A stretch of 64,000 nucleotides of DNA from Pseudooceanicola nanhaiensis DSM 18065 (GCF_000688295.1 NZ_JHZF01000011.1:1582288-1646287); one strand, 5' to 3'. Positions 35,504 to 44,193 are shown, counted from the stretch's first letter. Numbers and translations: made by a program. Notes: generated by a model not told the origin, from the sequence alone.

Positions 35504-36253
35504 TCAGGCCTCCTCCAGCGCCTCCACGATGGGCGAGAAATCGGCGGCCGTCAGGCTCGCGCCGCCGACCAGCGCGCCATCCACATCCGGAATCGCAAAG
35601 ATCTCGGCCGCGTTGTCGCCCTTGACCGAACCGCCGTAGAGCAGCCGCACCGAGCGCCCGACGCCGGGGCCGAACCGGCTTTCCAGCCGCGCGCGGATGA
35701 AGGTGTGGACCTCGCCGATCTCGCCCGGGGTCGGCGTCTTGCCCGACCCGATGGCCCAGACCGGTTCATAGGCCACGACGAGGTTCACCCCGGTCGAGCC
35801 GTCCGGCACCGACAGCGACAGCTGGGCGCCGATGATGTCGAGGGTGTTGGTCGCCTCGCGCTGGAAGGCGCTTTCGCCGAGGCAGATCACCGTCGTCAGA
35901 CCGGCCGCCTGCGCCGTACGGGCCTTCACGCGCACCTCTTCCGAGGTCTCGCGATGCAGCGCACGCCGTTCGGAATGGCCAAGGATCACCGCGCCCGCGC
36001 CCGCATCCAGCAGCATCCCGGCCGAAAGATCGCCGGTGTAGGCGCCCGAGGTCTCGGCATGGCAATCCTGCCCGCCAAGCGCGATGCGGCTGCCCGAAAG
36101 CGCCTGCGCCGCGGGGGCGATCAGCGTGGCGGGCGGGCACAGCAGGATGTCGACGCGGGGATCGGGATGCCGCTGCGCCAGCGCCTCCATCTCCGAGAGG
36201 CCCGCGCGCAGCCCGTTCATCTTCCAGTTTCCCGCCGCAAGTTTCCGCCGCAT
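35504..36253 (-). CDS. tpiA: triosephosphate isomerase
   Basis: Interconverts dihydroxyacetone phosphate and glyceraldehyde-3-phosphate. 249 residues. The substrate-binding AAGNWKMNG (Lys12 region), catalytic His in VILGHSERR, catalytic Glu in VAYEPVWAIGSGKTPTP and phosphate loops LLYGGSVKGDNA and DGALVGGASL are all present. ATG 36253 is chosen because it starts the conserved MRRKLAAGNWKM; upstream starts add non-conserved residues. Confidence 0.98.
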   Translation of the reverse strand: MRRKLAAGNWKMNGLRAGLSEMEALAQRHPDPRVDILLCPPATLIAPAAQALSGSRIALGGQDCHAETSGAYTGDLSAGMLLDAGAGAVILGHSERRALHRETSEEVRVKARTAQAAGLTTVICLGESAFQREATNTLDIIGAQLSLSVPDGSTGVNLVVAYEPVWAIGSGKTPTPGEIGEVHTFIRARLESRFGPGVGRSVRLLYGGSVKGDNAAEIFAIPDVDGALVGGASLTAADFSPIVEALEEA

Positions 36254-36316
36254 CGCCTCTCCCTTCGTCAGACCGGACCCATCCATTTCCGAGCGGGGCC
36301 CGGGCGTCAAGGCCGG

Positions 36317-36709
36317 TCAGGCCTTCGCGGCCTTCCGCGCGGCCTTGCGCGCCTTCTCCGCCCGCTTCTTCGCGGCCGCTGCCCGCGCCGGGCCCATCGA
36401 GAGGCGCGCCCAGTCCAGCGCTTCGGACGCGTCGTCCATCGCGCTTTCGGGCAGGCTCATGAGCGAGGTCACCTGCCGCTCGCCCGAGCTGCGCGTGTAG
36501 GTGAAGGGCTCGGCCCCCGCGGCCTCAAAGGCCGGGAGGGTGGCCGCATCGGATTTCATGTAGACGGTCTGGGACGAGGAGATCATCGCGAACATCGCGT
36601 CCTCCTCGGCATAGACCGCGACGCCCGAGAACATGCGCCCCGTGCGCAGCGGCCCCAGCCCCAAGAACAGGTCGAGCACGTGCTCGACGAACTCGGGGTC
36701 GACGGCCAA
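36317..36709 (-). CDS. TfoX N-terminal domain protein
   Basis: Small protein of 130 residues matching the TfoX/Sxy N-terminal domain: VEHVLDLFLGLGPLRTGRMFSGVAVYAEEDAMFAMIS, then VYMKSD and FTYTRSSG. The C-terminal 30 residues are a Lys/Ala-rich tail (AAAAKKRAEKARKAARKAAK) that may bind nucleic acid. Full-length TfoX regulates competence in gammaproteobacteria; the role of short alphaproteobacterial versions is unclear. Its stop-start gap to the A-type carrier gene upstream is 4 bp. Confidence 0.85.
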   Translation of the reverse strand: MAVDPEFVEHVLDLFLGLGPLRTGRMFSGVAVYAEEDAMFAMISSSQTVYMKSDAATLPAFEAAGAEPFTYTRSSGERQVTSLMSLPESAMDDASEALDWARLSMGPARAAAAKKRAEKARKAARKAAKA

Positions 36710-36713
36710 GGCC

Positions 36714-37064
36714 TCAGGCCTCGTTGAACTTGATGGATTCGCCGCAGCCGCAGGCCTCGGCCACGTTCGGATTCTTGAACTTGAAGCCGCTTTCCAGCAG
36801 CGAGGTCTCGTAATCGATCTCGGTCCCGAACAGGAACATCTGCGCCATCGGCGCGATCATCACGCGGGCCCCGTCCTGCTCGACCACCTCGTCATGGGGA
36901 TCGACCTCGGCCACGTATTCCATCGTGTATTCCATGCCCGCGCAGCCGCCCTTCTTGACGCCGATGCGCAGCCCCTCGGACCCGTCGCGGGTCATAAGCC
37001 TGGAAATCTGCTTCGCCGCCGCCGGGGTCATCGAAACGGCCTGTTTGCCGGGAATGCCGAACAT
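36714..37064 (-). CDS. A-type iron-sulfur carrier protein (ErpA/SufA/HesB family)
   Basis: Delivers Fe-S clusters to apo-proteins. 116 residues with the three conserved Cys: one in VKKGGCAGMEYTM and the C-terminal CGCGES pair. The rest follows the family (VSMTPAAAKQISRLM, ARVMIAPMAQMFLFGTEIDY, FKFKNPN). ATG 37064 follows AGGAGT. Co-oriented with the TfoX-like gene. ErpA, IscA and SufA cannot be told apart with certainty here. Confidence 0.93.
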   Translation of the reverse strand: MFGIPGKQAVSMTPAAAKQISRLMTRDGSEGLRIGVKKGGCAGMEYTMEYVAEVDPHDEVVEQDGARVMIAPMAQMFLFGTEIDYETSLLESGFKFKNPNVAEACGCGESIKFNEA

Positions 37065-37127
37065 GTCTGGGACTCCTTTGCCTTGGTTCCCAATATAGGG
37101 CCCATGGCCGCCGCTCTCAAGCCGGGG

Positions 37128-38816
37128 TCAGGCGGCCTCGCTGATTGAAATGTCGGGCAGGTAGCGCGGCCCGCCGGTCTCTTCCCGGTCCCACCGGGTG
37201 ATCTCGGCCATCAGGCGCTCCCGGACGCGGCAGGCATAGGTCCAGGCGGTGTTGGCATCGTTGCAGGGCAGGATGAACCAGACCTCGATACCGATCGCGT
37301 CCTGGTCGGTCACGCGCACGCAGAGCATGTCGGTGTCATCCGCCATGTCGCCCTCGTCCGCATCCAGCGCGATGGCGTAGAACGTCTCGCGCAGCCGCTC
37401 GACATCCGCGGCGTGGCCGAGGCGGAGCTTGATGACGCGGTGCAGCTCGGGCGTCATCGCGGTCCAGTTCTCGAAGGGCTCGGCCACGAATTCGCGCACC
37501 GGGACCATCAGCCGGGTGCGGTCCCAGACACGCAGCTGAACATAGGTGAAGTTGATCCGCTCGACCACGCACCAGTAATCGCGGAACAGGATCGTGTCGC
37601 CGATCCGGGCCGACTGGTTCAGCGCGATCTGCATGGAACTCAGGATGTTCGACAGCACGTCGCGGCCCGCGAAGCCAAGAACCACCGTGATGATCCCTGC
37701 CGTCCCGAGCAGCGAGAAGCCGAGCGTGCGGAACACGTTGGCCGAGGCAAAGACGAAACCGGTCCCGGCGATGAAGATGATGACGATCAGCGCGCGCCGC
37801 CACGCGGTCACCTGGGTGGCGAGGCCGCGGCGCTGTTCCTGCTCCTTCGAGGACAGGTCCTCGTCGTTCTTCACGACGAGCCGGTCGAGCAGCGTATCGA
37901 CCACGTTCATCAGCAGTACCATCGCCGCCAGCACGTAGCCGATGATGATGAGCGGCGAGAGCACCGCCGAGATCCGGCCCGAGAAGACGAAGACATGCGT
38001 CGTGACCATGCCGGCGAGGAAGGTCACGGTGAAGATGGTCAGCGGCCGGCGCAGGGCGCGGAACATCATCGTGGCGAATTCGCCCTTCTGCCGGCGCGCG
38101 ACGATCGTCAGCGCGTGATGAAGGGCCCAGGCCACGGCGATGATGGCCGCGATGAAGAGCGGCAGCGCGATCATTTCCCATGTGCGAAGGCCCCAGAGCG
38201 CCTCGTCCTGCATCCAGGCGGGCAGCATGCGTTCCAGCTTGGACGGCCCGTAGATGCCGTAGAGCGCGGGCAGGTTCTCGACCGACTGGCGCGAGAAGAC
38301 CCAGACCGGCTCCCCGTCCTCGGGCTTCACGCGGTTGAGGCGGATCGAAACGGGCCGGTTGTCGAGGTCGACGATCCACAGACGGATGGACCGCCGGGGC
38401 TGCGCCGCGAAGGGGTCGTCGGACGAGGGGTTCGCCTCGACCGCATCGGGCACGTCGGGCAGCGAGAACCAGTCGACGACGACCCGGCGCTCGATGATCG
38501 TCTCGAGCATCCGGGCCAGCTCCGCCCCGGCGCCGGCCTGCCGTTCACGGGGGATCTTGCCCAGGTCCATGAGATGCGCGGCGGCCTCGTAATTGCCGGC
38601 CTTCGTCAGGGCGAGGAAACTCTCCATCGTGGCCTGCGGCGTGTCGCGCAGCACGTCCGGCGCGGCCCGGGGCAGCCCGGCATTGAGCTCGTCGATCTTG
38701 TACCAGTTGGGGGAACCGCCGCCCTCCTGCGCGCGCACGGGCGCAAGCGCCGCCAGCCAGAGGGCGGCGAATACCGCGATGAGGCGGGCGTATGACCGAA
38801 TCGCGCGCGGGATCAT
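37128..38816 (-). CDS. MscS-family mechanosensitive channel with periplasmic N-terminal domain
   Basis: Inner-membrane protein of 562 residues. Signal peptide (SYARLIAVFAALWLAALAPVRA) and a soluble N-terminal domain of about 180 residues precede several membrane helices. The MscS pore and beta domain are clear: FSLLGTAGIITVVLGFAGRDVLSNILSSMQIALNQSARIGDTILFRDYWCVVERI, then LRVWDRTRLMVPVREF. Larger MscS relatives of this kind protect against osmotic downshock. The start at 38816 gives the signal peptide directly. Confidence 0.9.
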   Translation of the reverse strand: MIPRAIRSYARLIAVFAALWLAALAPVRAQEGGGSPNWYKIDELNAGLPRAAPDVLRDTPQATMESFLALTKAGNYEAAAHLMDLGKIPRERQAGAGAELARMLETIIERRVVVDWFSLPDVPDAVEANPSSDDPFAAQPRRSIRLWIVDLDNRPVSIRLNRVKPEDGEPVWVFSRQSVENLPALYGIYGPSKLERMLPAWMQDEALWGLRTWEMIALPLFIAAIIAVAWALHHALTIVARRQKGEFATMMFRALRRPLTIFTVTFLAGMVTTHVFVFSGRISAVLSPLIIIGYVLAAMVLLMNVVDTLLDRLVVKNDEDLSSKEQEQRRGLATQVTAWRRALIVIIFIAGTGFVFASANVFRTLGFSLLGTAGIITVVLGFAGRDVLSNILSSMQIALNQSARIGDTILFRDYWCVVERINFTYVQLRVWDRTRLMVPVREFVAEPFENWTAMTPELHRVIKLRLGHAADVERLRETFYAIALDADEGDMADDTDMLCVRVTDQDAIGIEVWFILPCNDANTAWTYACRVRERLMAEITRWDREETGGPRYLPDISISEAA

Positions 38817-38852
38817 CCGTCTAAACGCGGTCCATCCGACCCGGTTCCCCGA

Positions 38853-39542
38853 CTAGAGCAGCGTCAGCGCATAGTCCGTCGCGAAGGCCGCGACGAGCGC
38901 CCATGCAAAGGAGGCGAGCGTGCCGATGATGACGTATTCGCCGGCCGCACGGCTTTCGGAGGCCATGTCGAACCGCAGGATGGATTTCGCGGCGATCAGG
39001 AAGCCGATGGCGGCAGGCTGGTCGACCAGCACCATAAGCACGATCAGCGCCCGTTCCAGCAGCCCGATCATGCGGCCCCCGTTGGGCAACCCGTCGGGCA
39101 GGTCCGGGATGTCGTAGGGCTTCATCAGCAGCCCGACCGCCGGCCCACCCGCGAGCGTGGCGACGATCAGGCCGATCACCGCGACCGCCATCTGCACCAC
39201 CAGGTCGGGCGCCCCGGCCCAGAGCCCGGCGGCAAAGGCCCCCGGCACGAGATACGCGGCTGCCGCGATCACCGCCACATGCGCCGCCTGGTCCAGCAGG
39301 TAGGCGATGAGCGTCTCGGGCGCGAGGTAGGTCTTCACCGCGTCGATGGCGAGATGGGCGAGGATGACGGCCAGCACCAGCAGGGGCGCGCCCCCCAGCG
39401 CCGCGAGGCTCGCGAGGCCGACGATCGCCACGTGCAGGAGCAGCACCGTCACCCGGCGCTTCCGCGCGACCATCCCTGTGCTCTGCAGGACGTAATCGCC
39501 CAGGACGTGACCCAGCAGCAGCGCGATGAAGGTCTCGGTCAT
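38853..39542 (-). CDS. DUF3307 membrane protein
   Basis: Integral membrane protein of 229 residues with about six hydrophobic helices. The DUF3307 signature at the start (FIALLLGHVLGDYVLQSTGMVARKR), HLAIDAVKTYLAPE and the end AGEYVIIGTLASFAWALVAAFATDYAL are seen. Function unknown. It lies directly downstream of a SatD-like gene, a pairing known from other bacteria, and is preceded by a tandem operator (39556-39602). ATG 39542 follows GAGGGG. Confidence 0.85.
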   Translation of the reverse strand: MTETFIALLLGHVLGDYVLQSTGMVARKRRVTVLLLHVAIVGLASLAALGGAPLLVLAVILAHLAIDAVKTYLAPETLIAYLLDQAAHVAVIAAAAYLVPGAFAAGLWAGAPDLVVQMAVAVIGLIVATLAGGPAVGLLMKPYDIPDLPDGLPNGGRMIGLLERALIVLMVLVDQPAAIGFLIAAKSILRFDMASESRAAGEYVIIGTLASFAWALVAAFATDYALTLL

Positions 39543-39555
39543 GGGCGCCCCTCAG

Positions 39556-39602
39556 GCAAGCCTTCGGGCTTGCATTGCATGTTGGCAAGCTTCTGGACTT
39601 GC
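39556..39602. promoter_or_regulatory. tandem operator upstream of DUF3307 gene
   Basis: Two copies of GCAAGC-N6-GCTTGC: 39556-39573 (perfect) and 39585-39602 (last arm ACTTGC), starting exactly 29 bp apart. The same paired arrangement with the same 29-bp step lies upstream of the SatD-like gene (40231-40277). Likely bound by the HTH protein encoded between them; as RNA each copy could also fold into a 6-bp stem. Confidence 0.7.
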
Positions 39603-39603
39603 T

Positions 39604-40227
39604 TCATCGCCCCGCCTCCTCGATTGCGCTCATCGCGGCCGTCAGGGCCGGCAGACCCGCCGCACGGGCGGACTGGTCGACCGCCTGCCGGCTGACGCCC
39701 AGCCGCTCCGCGACCTCGGCATGGGTGGGCGGCGCGGGCGGCAGGAGCGCGCAGAGCGTCCGCGCCTGGGTCCGGGTCCAGCCCTGGCTGAGCGTGTCGG
39801 CCAGGACGGCGGCCGCCGTCTCGGCCCCCCCTCCAGCATGGGACATGAGCAGCGCGGCGGGCAGCGCCTCGAGCAGGCGGCCCGAGGCGGTGAAGGCAGC
39901 GCCATGGGCGGCGTTCGGATCATTGTCGTCGGGCAAGGCCCCCTGCCCCGTGGCGATGGCGATGCGGGTCGGTGCGCTCTCGCGGGCCGCCTGTCTCAGG
40001 CGGGCGCGCAGATAGAGCGACAGGCGCAGCCAGAGCGCCGGGCGATCCAGCGCCACCTGCCAGCCGTCCCCGCCGCGTCGCGCGAAATGCGCGGCGACCG
40101 GGGCCTCCGCGCGCCAGCCCGCCACATCCGCGGCGGCCGAGGCAAGCTCCGCCATCGCCGCGTCGAGCGTCGCGGGCGCGAGATCGGTGCTGTCGACGAA
40201 ATCGCCTGTGAGAACGGCAAACCGCAT
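39604..40227 (-). CDS. SatD-like protein with C-terminal helix-turn-helix
   Basis: Protein of 207 residues starting MRFAVLTGDFVDSTDL, which matches the SatD family opening (ALTGDIVxS). A nucleotide-cyclase-like middle follows (FARRGGDGWQVALDRPALWLRLSLYLRA, RIAIATGQG). The last 50 residues hold a clear HTH (THAEVAERLGVSRQAVDQSARAAGL), so it is probably a DNA-binding regulator. The ATG at 40227 is only 3 bp from the operator half-site at 40231 and lacks a good ribosome site, so autoregulation at or near the start is plausible. Operon with DUF3307. Confidence 0.75.
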   Translation of the reverse strand: MRFAVLTGDFVDSTDLAPATLDAAMAELASAAADVAGWRAEAPVAAHFARRGGDGWQVALDRPALWLRLSLYLRARLRQAARESAPTRIAIATGQGALPDDNDPNAAHGAAFTASGRLLEALPAALLMSHAGGGAETAAAVLADTLSQGWTRTQARTLCALLPPAPPTHAEVAERLGVSRQAVDQSARAAGLPALTAAMSAIEEAGR

Positions 40228-40230
40228 AAG

Positions 40231-40277
40231 GCAAGCATTAGCGCTTGCCTTGCAGAAAAGCAAGCCAAAACGCTTGC
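40231..40277. promoter_or_regulatory. tandem operator upstream of SatD-like gene
   Basis: GCAAGC-N6-GCTTGC at 40231-40248 and again, perfect, at 40260-40277; step 29 bp. It occupies nearly the whole 62-bp gap between the DUF59 stop and the SatD-like start. Confidence 0.75.
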
Positions 40278-40289
40278 GTCAGGAAGGGA

Positions 40290-40652
40290 TCACATGAAGC
40301 CGAGTTCGAGCCGGGCCTCGTCGGACATCATGTCCATGCCCCAGGGCGGATCGAAGGTCATGTCGACATCGACGGTCTTCACGCCCTGCACGCCGCCCAC
40401 GGCTTCCATGACCCAGCCGGGCATCTCGCCGGCGACCGGGCAGCCGGGCGCGGTCAGGGTCATGATCACCTTCACGTCGCTCTCCGGCGAGATGTCGATC
40501 GTGTAGATCAGGCCCAGGTCGTAGATGTTCACCGGAATCTCCGGGTCATAGACGCTGCGGCACGCTTCGACCACGTCGTCGTAGAGCGGGTGATCCGTCG
40601 AGGAGGGCGCAATCAGCGGCGCACCTTCCATGGGCTCGGGGCTGTGGGTCAT
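40290..40652 (-). CDS. DUF59/MIP18 iron-sulfur assembly protein (SufT-like)
   Basis: Protein of 120 residues of the DUF59 family that helps Fe-S cluster maturation. Conserved parts: VEACRSVYDPEIPVNIYDLGLIYTIDI, MTLTAPGCPVAGEMPGWV with the conserved Cys, and VDVDMTFDPPWGMDMMSDEAR. ATG 40652 is chosen because it precedes the family start by about 20 residues; there is no strong upstream site. It is upstream of the SatD-like gene on the same strand, but the operator between them suggests separate control. Confidence 0.9.
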   Translation of the reverse strand: MTHSPEPMEGAPLIAPSSTDHPLYDDVVEACRSVYDPEIPVNIYDLGLIYTIDISPESDVKVIMTLTAPGCPVAGEMPGWVMEAVGGVQGVKTVDVDMTFDPPWGMDMMSDEARLELGFM

Positions 40653-40748
40653 CGGGAACTCGCTGCTTACCTGAGCGAACATATAGGAAATGGGGCGCCG
40701 CGCGTCCAGAGGCGGAAGGCCCGCAGGGGGCAGGCGCAGCCGCAGATG

Positions 40749-40780
40749 CGGCAAGGGCGCCTTGCGGGGCGCCCTTGCCG
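40749..40780 (-). terminator. hairpin after second dctM
   Basis: 13-bp stem CGGCAAGGGCGCC (40749-40761) / GGCGCCCTTGCCG (40768-40780), 9 bp beyond the dctM stop. No T-run follows, so termination strength is uncertain. Confidence 0.5.
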
Positions 40781-40789
40781 GTCGTTTCA

Positions 40790-42184
40790 CTATCGGGTGA
40801 TGATCTCGGGCCCCATCATCAGCGTCGGCAGCCAGGTGCTGAGGATCGGGATGTAGGTCACCATGATCAGGAAGACGAAGAGCACGCCGAGGAACGGCAG
40901 CGCCGCCTTCACGACCCGCATCATCGACATCCCCGCCACGCCGGAGGTGACGAAGAGGTTCAGACCCACCGGCGGCGTGATCATCCCGATCTCCATGTTC
41001 ACCACCATGATGATCCCGAGGTGGATCGGATCGACCCCGAGCTCGATGGCGATCGGGAAGACCAGCGGCGCGACGATGACCAGAAGGCCCGAGGGCTCCA
41101 TGAACTGGCCGCCGATCAGCAGGATCACGTTCACCACGATCAGGAACATCACCTTGCCGAAGCCGGCCGAAAGCATTGCCTCGGCCACCTTCTGGGGGAT
41201 CTGCTCGTCGGTCAGCACGTGCTTCAGGATCAGCGCATTGGCGATCACGAACATCAGCGTGACCGTCAGCTTGCCCGCCTCGAAGAGCGTGCGGCGGGTG
41301 TCCTCGTGCCAGAAGGCCGTCAGCAGGGCCTGCGGCCTGTGCAGGAGCGTGCTGTTCTTCCCCTCGCCCTGGCTGCTGAGCGGGCCCATGTCGCGGTAGA
41401 TGAAGACCGCCGCGATGAAGGCATAGATGGAGGCGACGGCCGCGGCCTCGGTCGGGGTGAAGATCGCGCCGGTGATGCCGGGGATGCCGTAGATGCCGAC
41501 CATGATGATGACGATCAGCATCAGCCCCCAGAAGGCGTCGCGGAACGAGGCCCAGATCTCGCCCCAGCCCAGCCAGTCGCCCGCGGGCATGTTGCGGACC
41601 CGTGCCATGATCCAGATCGCGAGCATCAGCATCGTGCCCGCCATGAGGCCGGGGATCACGCCGCCGAGGAACATCCGCCCGACCGAGACGTCGGTGGCGG
41701 TGGCGTAGACGACCATCACGATCGACGGCGGGATCAGGATCCCGAGCGTGCCCGCGTTGCAGATGACGCCCGCCGCGAAGTCCTTGGTGTAGCCCGCCTG
41801 GGTCATCGCCGCGATGACGATGGAGCCGATGGCGACGACCGTCGCGGGCGAGGAGCCCGAGAGCGCGGCGAAGATCATGCAGGCGAAGACGCCCGCGATG
41901 GCGAGACCGCCGCGCAGGTGGCCGACGCAGGCGATGGAGAAGCGGATGATCCGCTTGGCCACGCCGCCCGTCGACATGAAGGACGAGGCGAGGATGAAGA
42001 ACGGGATCGCGAGCAGCGTGTAATGGCCCACGAAGGCCTGCATCAGCGTCTGCGCGATGGAGGCGAGCGAGGTGTCCGAGAACCACAGCAGGAACAGGAT
42101 CGACGAGAAGCCGAGCGAGACGGCGATCGGCACGCCGATCAGCATCAGGCCCACGACCATGACGAAAAGGATGAGCACGTCCAT
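40790..42184 (-). CDS. dctM: TRAP transporter large permease DctM (second system)
   Basis: Large membrane subunit of 464 residues with about 12 to 14 helices. MDVLILFVMVVGLMLIGVPIAVSLG, PFFILASSFMSTGGVAKRII, ALSGSSPATVVAIGSI, AGTLGILIPPSIVMVVYA and MEPSGLLVIVAPLVFPIA are typical DctM signatures. With DctQ, DctP and an adjacent DctB/DctD pair this is a C4-dicarboxylate (succinate, malate, fumarate) transporter. The start is 3 bp after the dctQ stop. Confidence 0.95.
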   Translation of the reverse strand: MDVLILFVMVVGLMLIGVPIAVSLGFSSILFLLWFSDTSLASIAQTLMQAFVGHYTLLAIPFFILASSFMSTGGVAKRIIRFSIACVGHLRGGLAIAGVFACMIFAALSGSSPATVVAIGSIVIAAMTQAGYTKDFAAGVICNAGTLGILIPPSIVMVVYATATDVSVGRMFLGGVIPGLMAGTMLMLAIWIMARVRNMPAGDWLGWGEIWASFRDAFWGLMLIVIIMVGIYGIPGITGAIFTPTEAAAVASIYAFIAAVFIYRDMGPLSSQGEGKNSTLLHRPQALLTAFWHEDTRRTLFEAGKLTVTLMFVIANALILKHVLTDEQIPQKVAEAMLSAGFGKVMFLIVVNVILLIGGQFMEPSGLLVIVAPLVFPIAIELGVDPIHLGIIMVVNMEIGMITPPVGLNLFVTSGVAGMSMMRVVKAALPFLGVLFVFLIMVTYIPILSTWLPTLMMGPEIITR

Positions 42185-42187
42185 GAT

Positions 42188-42859
42188 TCAGACCTCCTCG
42201 CCGCGCTGCGCGCGGACCTCGGCCAGCTCGTCCTCGACCTCGTGGCTGGCGACCAGACGGTCGAGCCGCCCTTTCCAGATCAGGATCGCGGCCTGCACGA
42301 AGCGGTAGAGCAGCAGCGCCATCGAGAGCGGCAGCACCGCGTAGGGAATGAAGCGCGGCAGCTTCTCGTAGGGATCGCCGTCGTTCATAAGCGTTTCGAG
42401 GAAGTTCAGCATGGCGGGGTTCGGGATGTCGTTCACCTCGTACCAGGCTTTCGGACGGAAGTTCTCCTCGAAGCCCAGCGGGAACCAGCGGCCGAGCGTC
42501 TGCGGCAGGTTGGCGAAGTTTGCCCAATAATCCCAGGCGCCCTTCAGGAGCAGGAAGCTGTAGGCGATGCAGACCGCCACCGCGACCAGCGCCAGCAGGC
42601 GGCGGGCGCTCAGGCTCACCATCTCGACCACCACGTCGACGCCCAGATGGGCGCTCTTCTTCACGCAATAGGACGCGCCGAGCAGCACCATCCAGCCGAA
42701 CAGGAAGACCGTGGTTTCCAGCGCCCAGAGGATGTTCGAGTTGAACACGTAGCGCGCCACCACGTTGGCGAAGGTGATGAGCGCCATGGCGCCCAGAATG
42801 AACGCGATCAGCGCCTCCTCGACGCGATCGACAAGTCTATGTCCCGGAGCCGGATGCAT
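42188..42859 (-). CDS. dctQ: TRAP transporter small permease DctQ (second system)
   Basis: Small membrane subunit of 223 residues, with the helices DRVEEALIAFILGAMALITFANVVARYVF, WALETTVFLFGWMVLLGASYCVKKSAHLGVDVVVEM and LLALVAVAVCIAYSFLLLKGAWDYW. ATG 42859 follows GGGGGGAGG. Longer than average because of an inserted loop (LPQTLGRWFPLGFEENFRPKAWYEVNDIPNP), which is usual for the dicarboxylate group. Confidence 0.93.
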   Translation of the reverse strand: MHPAPGHRLVDRVEEALIAFILGAMALITFANVVARYVFNSNILWALETTVFLFGWMVLLGASYCVKKSAHLGVDVVVEMVSLSARRLLALVAVAVCIAYSFLLLKGAWDYWANFANLPQTLGRWFPLGFEENFRPKAWYEVNDIPNPAMLNFLETLMNDGDPYEKLPRFIPYAVLPLSMALLLYRFVQAAILIWKGRLDRLVASHEVEDELAEVRAQRGEEV

Positions 42860-42950
42860 CGGCCTCCCCCCTGTTGAAAGTCCAGACCTTTCCAAGCGCC
42901 CGCCTGCGCGACACCTGCGTGCCACGGCAGACGGGGCGGCGGTTGCACGT

Positions 42951-42982
42951 GGGGGCGCGGGCTTCTTCTGTCCCGCGCCCCC
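42951..42982 (-). other. hairpin between dctP and dctQ
   Basis: GGGGGCGCGGG (42951-42961), ten-base loop, CCCGCGCCCCC (42972-42982), 11-bp stem in the 151-bp gap. Probably stabilises dctP mRNA or limits read-through into dctQM so the periplasmic receptor is made in excess. Confidence 0.55.
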
Positions 42983-43010
42983 TCATGGCGTTTGCGACCG
43001 CTGGCGCCGA

Positions 43011-44021
43011 TCAGAGACCGGCGTTGATGGCCTGGGCCGCGTCGATGTTCTCCTGGCCGACGTCGGCGGTGAACTGCTCCCAGACCGGCTTCATCGCGTC
43101 GACCCATGCCTGGCGCTGGTCGGCGTCCAGTTCGCGGATCTCGGCGCCGGCATCCAGGATCGCCTGACGGGCTTCCATGTCGACCTCGTTGACCGCGGCG
43201 TTCCGCTCTTGGCTGACCTCGTTCAGGATGGTCGTGAACTGGTCGCGGACATCTTCATCGAGGCTGTCCAGCCAGTCGACCGAGGCGACGACGAGGTAGT
43301 CGATCACGCCGTGGTTGGTCTCGGTGGTGCCGTCCTGCACCTCGAAGAACTTCTGGCCGTAGATGTTGGACCAGGTGTTCTCCTGCCCGTCCACGACACC
43401 CTGCTGGAGCGCGCCGTAGACTTCCGAGAAGGCCATCTTCTGCGGCGAGCCGCCGATTGCTTCCATCTGCGCCACCAGCACGTCGGACGGCTGCACGCGG
43501 AACTTCAGGCCCTGTGCGTCCTCGGGCATGATGAGCGGCTTGTTGGCCGACATCTGCTTCATGCCGTTGTGCCAGTAGGCCAGGCCCTGCAGGCCGCGCT
43601 TCTGCATCGAATCGAGCATCGCCTGCCCGGCGTCGGATTGCTGGAAGGCATCCACGGCCTCGATGTTCTTGAACATGAACGGCAGGTCGAAGAGGCGGAA
43701 CTGCTTGGTGAAGGTCTCGAACTTCGACAGCGACGGGGCGGCCAGCTGGACGTCGCCCTGCAGCATCGCCTCGAGCACCTGGTCGTCGTTGTAGAGGGTG
43801 GAGTTCGGATAGACCTCCATGCAGGCCTTGCCTTCCATCTCCTCGTTCACGCGCTCCTTCAGCATCTCGGCGGCGATGCCCTTGGGATGCTTGTCGGTGT
43901 TGGTGACGTGGGCGAATTTGATGACGGTCTCGCCGTCGTCGCAGCCCGCGGTGTCGGCCGCAGCCACATGCGCGGTCACGGACAGGGCCAGGGCCGTCGC
44001 GGCGGTGGTCAGGAATTTCAT
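43011..44021 (-). CDS. dctP: C4-dicarboxylate-binding protein DctP (second system)
   Basis: Periplasmic receptor of 336 residues. Signal peptide MKFLTTAATALALSVTAHVAAA; mature part TVIKFAHVTNTDKHPKGIAAEMLKE, LYNDDQVLEAMLQGDVQLAAPSLSKF, the substrate-contact Arg in GLKFRVQPSDV, and PQKMAFSEVYGALQQGVVDGQENTWSNI follow C4-dicarboxylate DctP proteins well. ATG 44021 follows GGGAGGAGA. It is the first gene of dctPQM, transcribed from a region with DctD-type palindromes and an IHF-like site. Confidence 0.95.
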   Translation of the reverse strand: MKFLTTAATALALSVTAHVAAADTAGCDDGETVIKFAHVTNTDKHPKGIAAEMLKERVNEEMEGKACMEVYPNSTLYNDDQVLEAMLQGDVQLAAPSLSKFETFTKQFRLFDLPFMFKNIEAVDAFQQSDAGQAMLDSMQKRGLQGLAYWHNGMKQMSANKPLIMPEDAQGLKFRVQPSDVLVAQMEAIGGSPQKMAFSEVYGALQQGVVDGQENTWSNIYGQKFFEVQDGTTETNHGVIDYLVVASVDWLDSLDEDVRDQFTTILNEVSQERNAAVNEVDMEARQAILDAGAEIRELDADQRQAWVDAMKPVWEQFTADVGQENIDAAQAINAGL

Positions 44022-44147
44022 CGGTGTCTCCTCCCAATGGGTCAGTCGAATCTGAGGGCAGTTACCCTTGGGAGGAAATATGCCGATGCCGGAAATCGTC
44101 ACAAGCGGGTGAAAGAGGATGGTGAAGAATCCATATCACCCCAATAT

Positions 44148-44160
44148 TATCAATAGCTTG
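44148..44160. promoter_or_regulatory. IHF-like site upstream of dctP
   Basis: TATCAATAGCTTG fits the IHF consensus WATCAANNNNTTR exactly. It lies between the DctD-type palindromes (44194-44244) and the dctP start, where DNA bending would be needed for looping. Confidence 0.5.
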
Positions 44161-44193
44161 AATGACACTCCCGCGAATGCCGCAGACCAGGCC

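Noticed and set aside
44022-44140. Sigma-54 (-24/-12) promoter for dctP
   Set aside because: No GG-N10-GC element was found. The nearest candidate around 44095-44108 has TG in place of GG.
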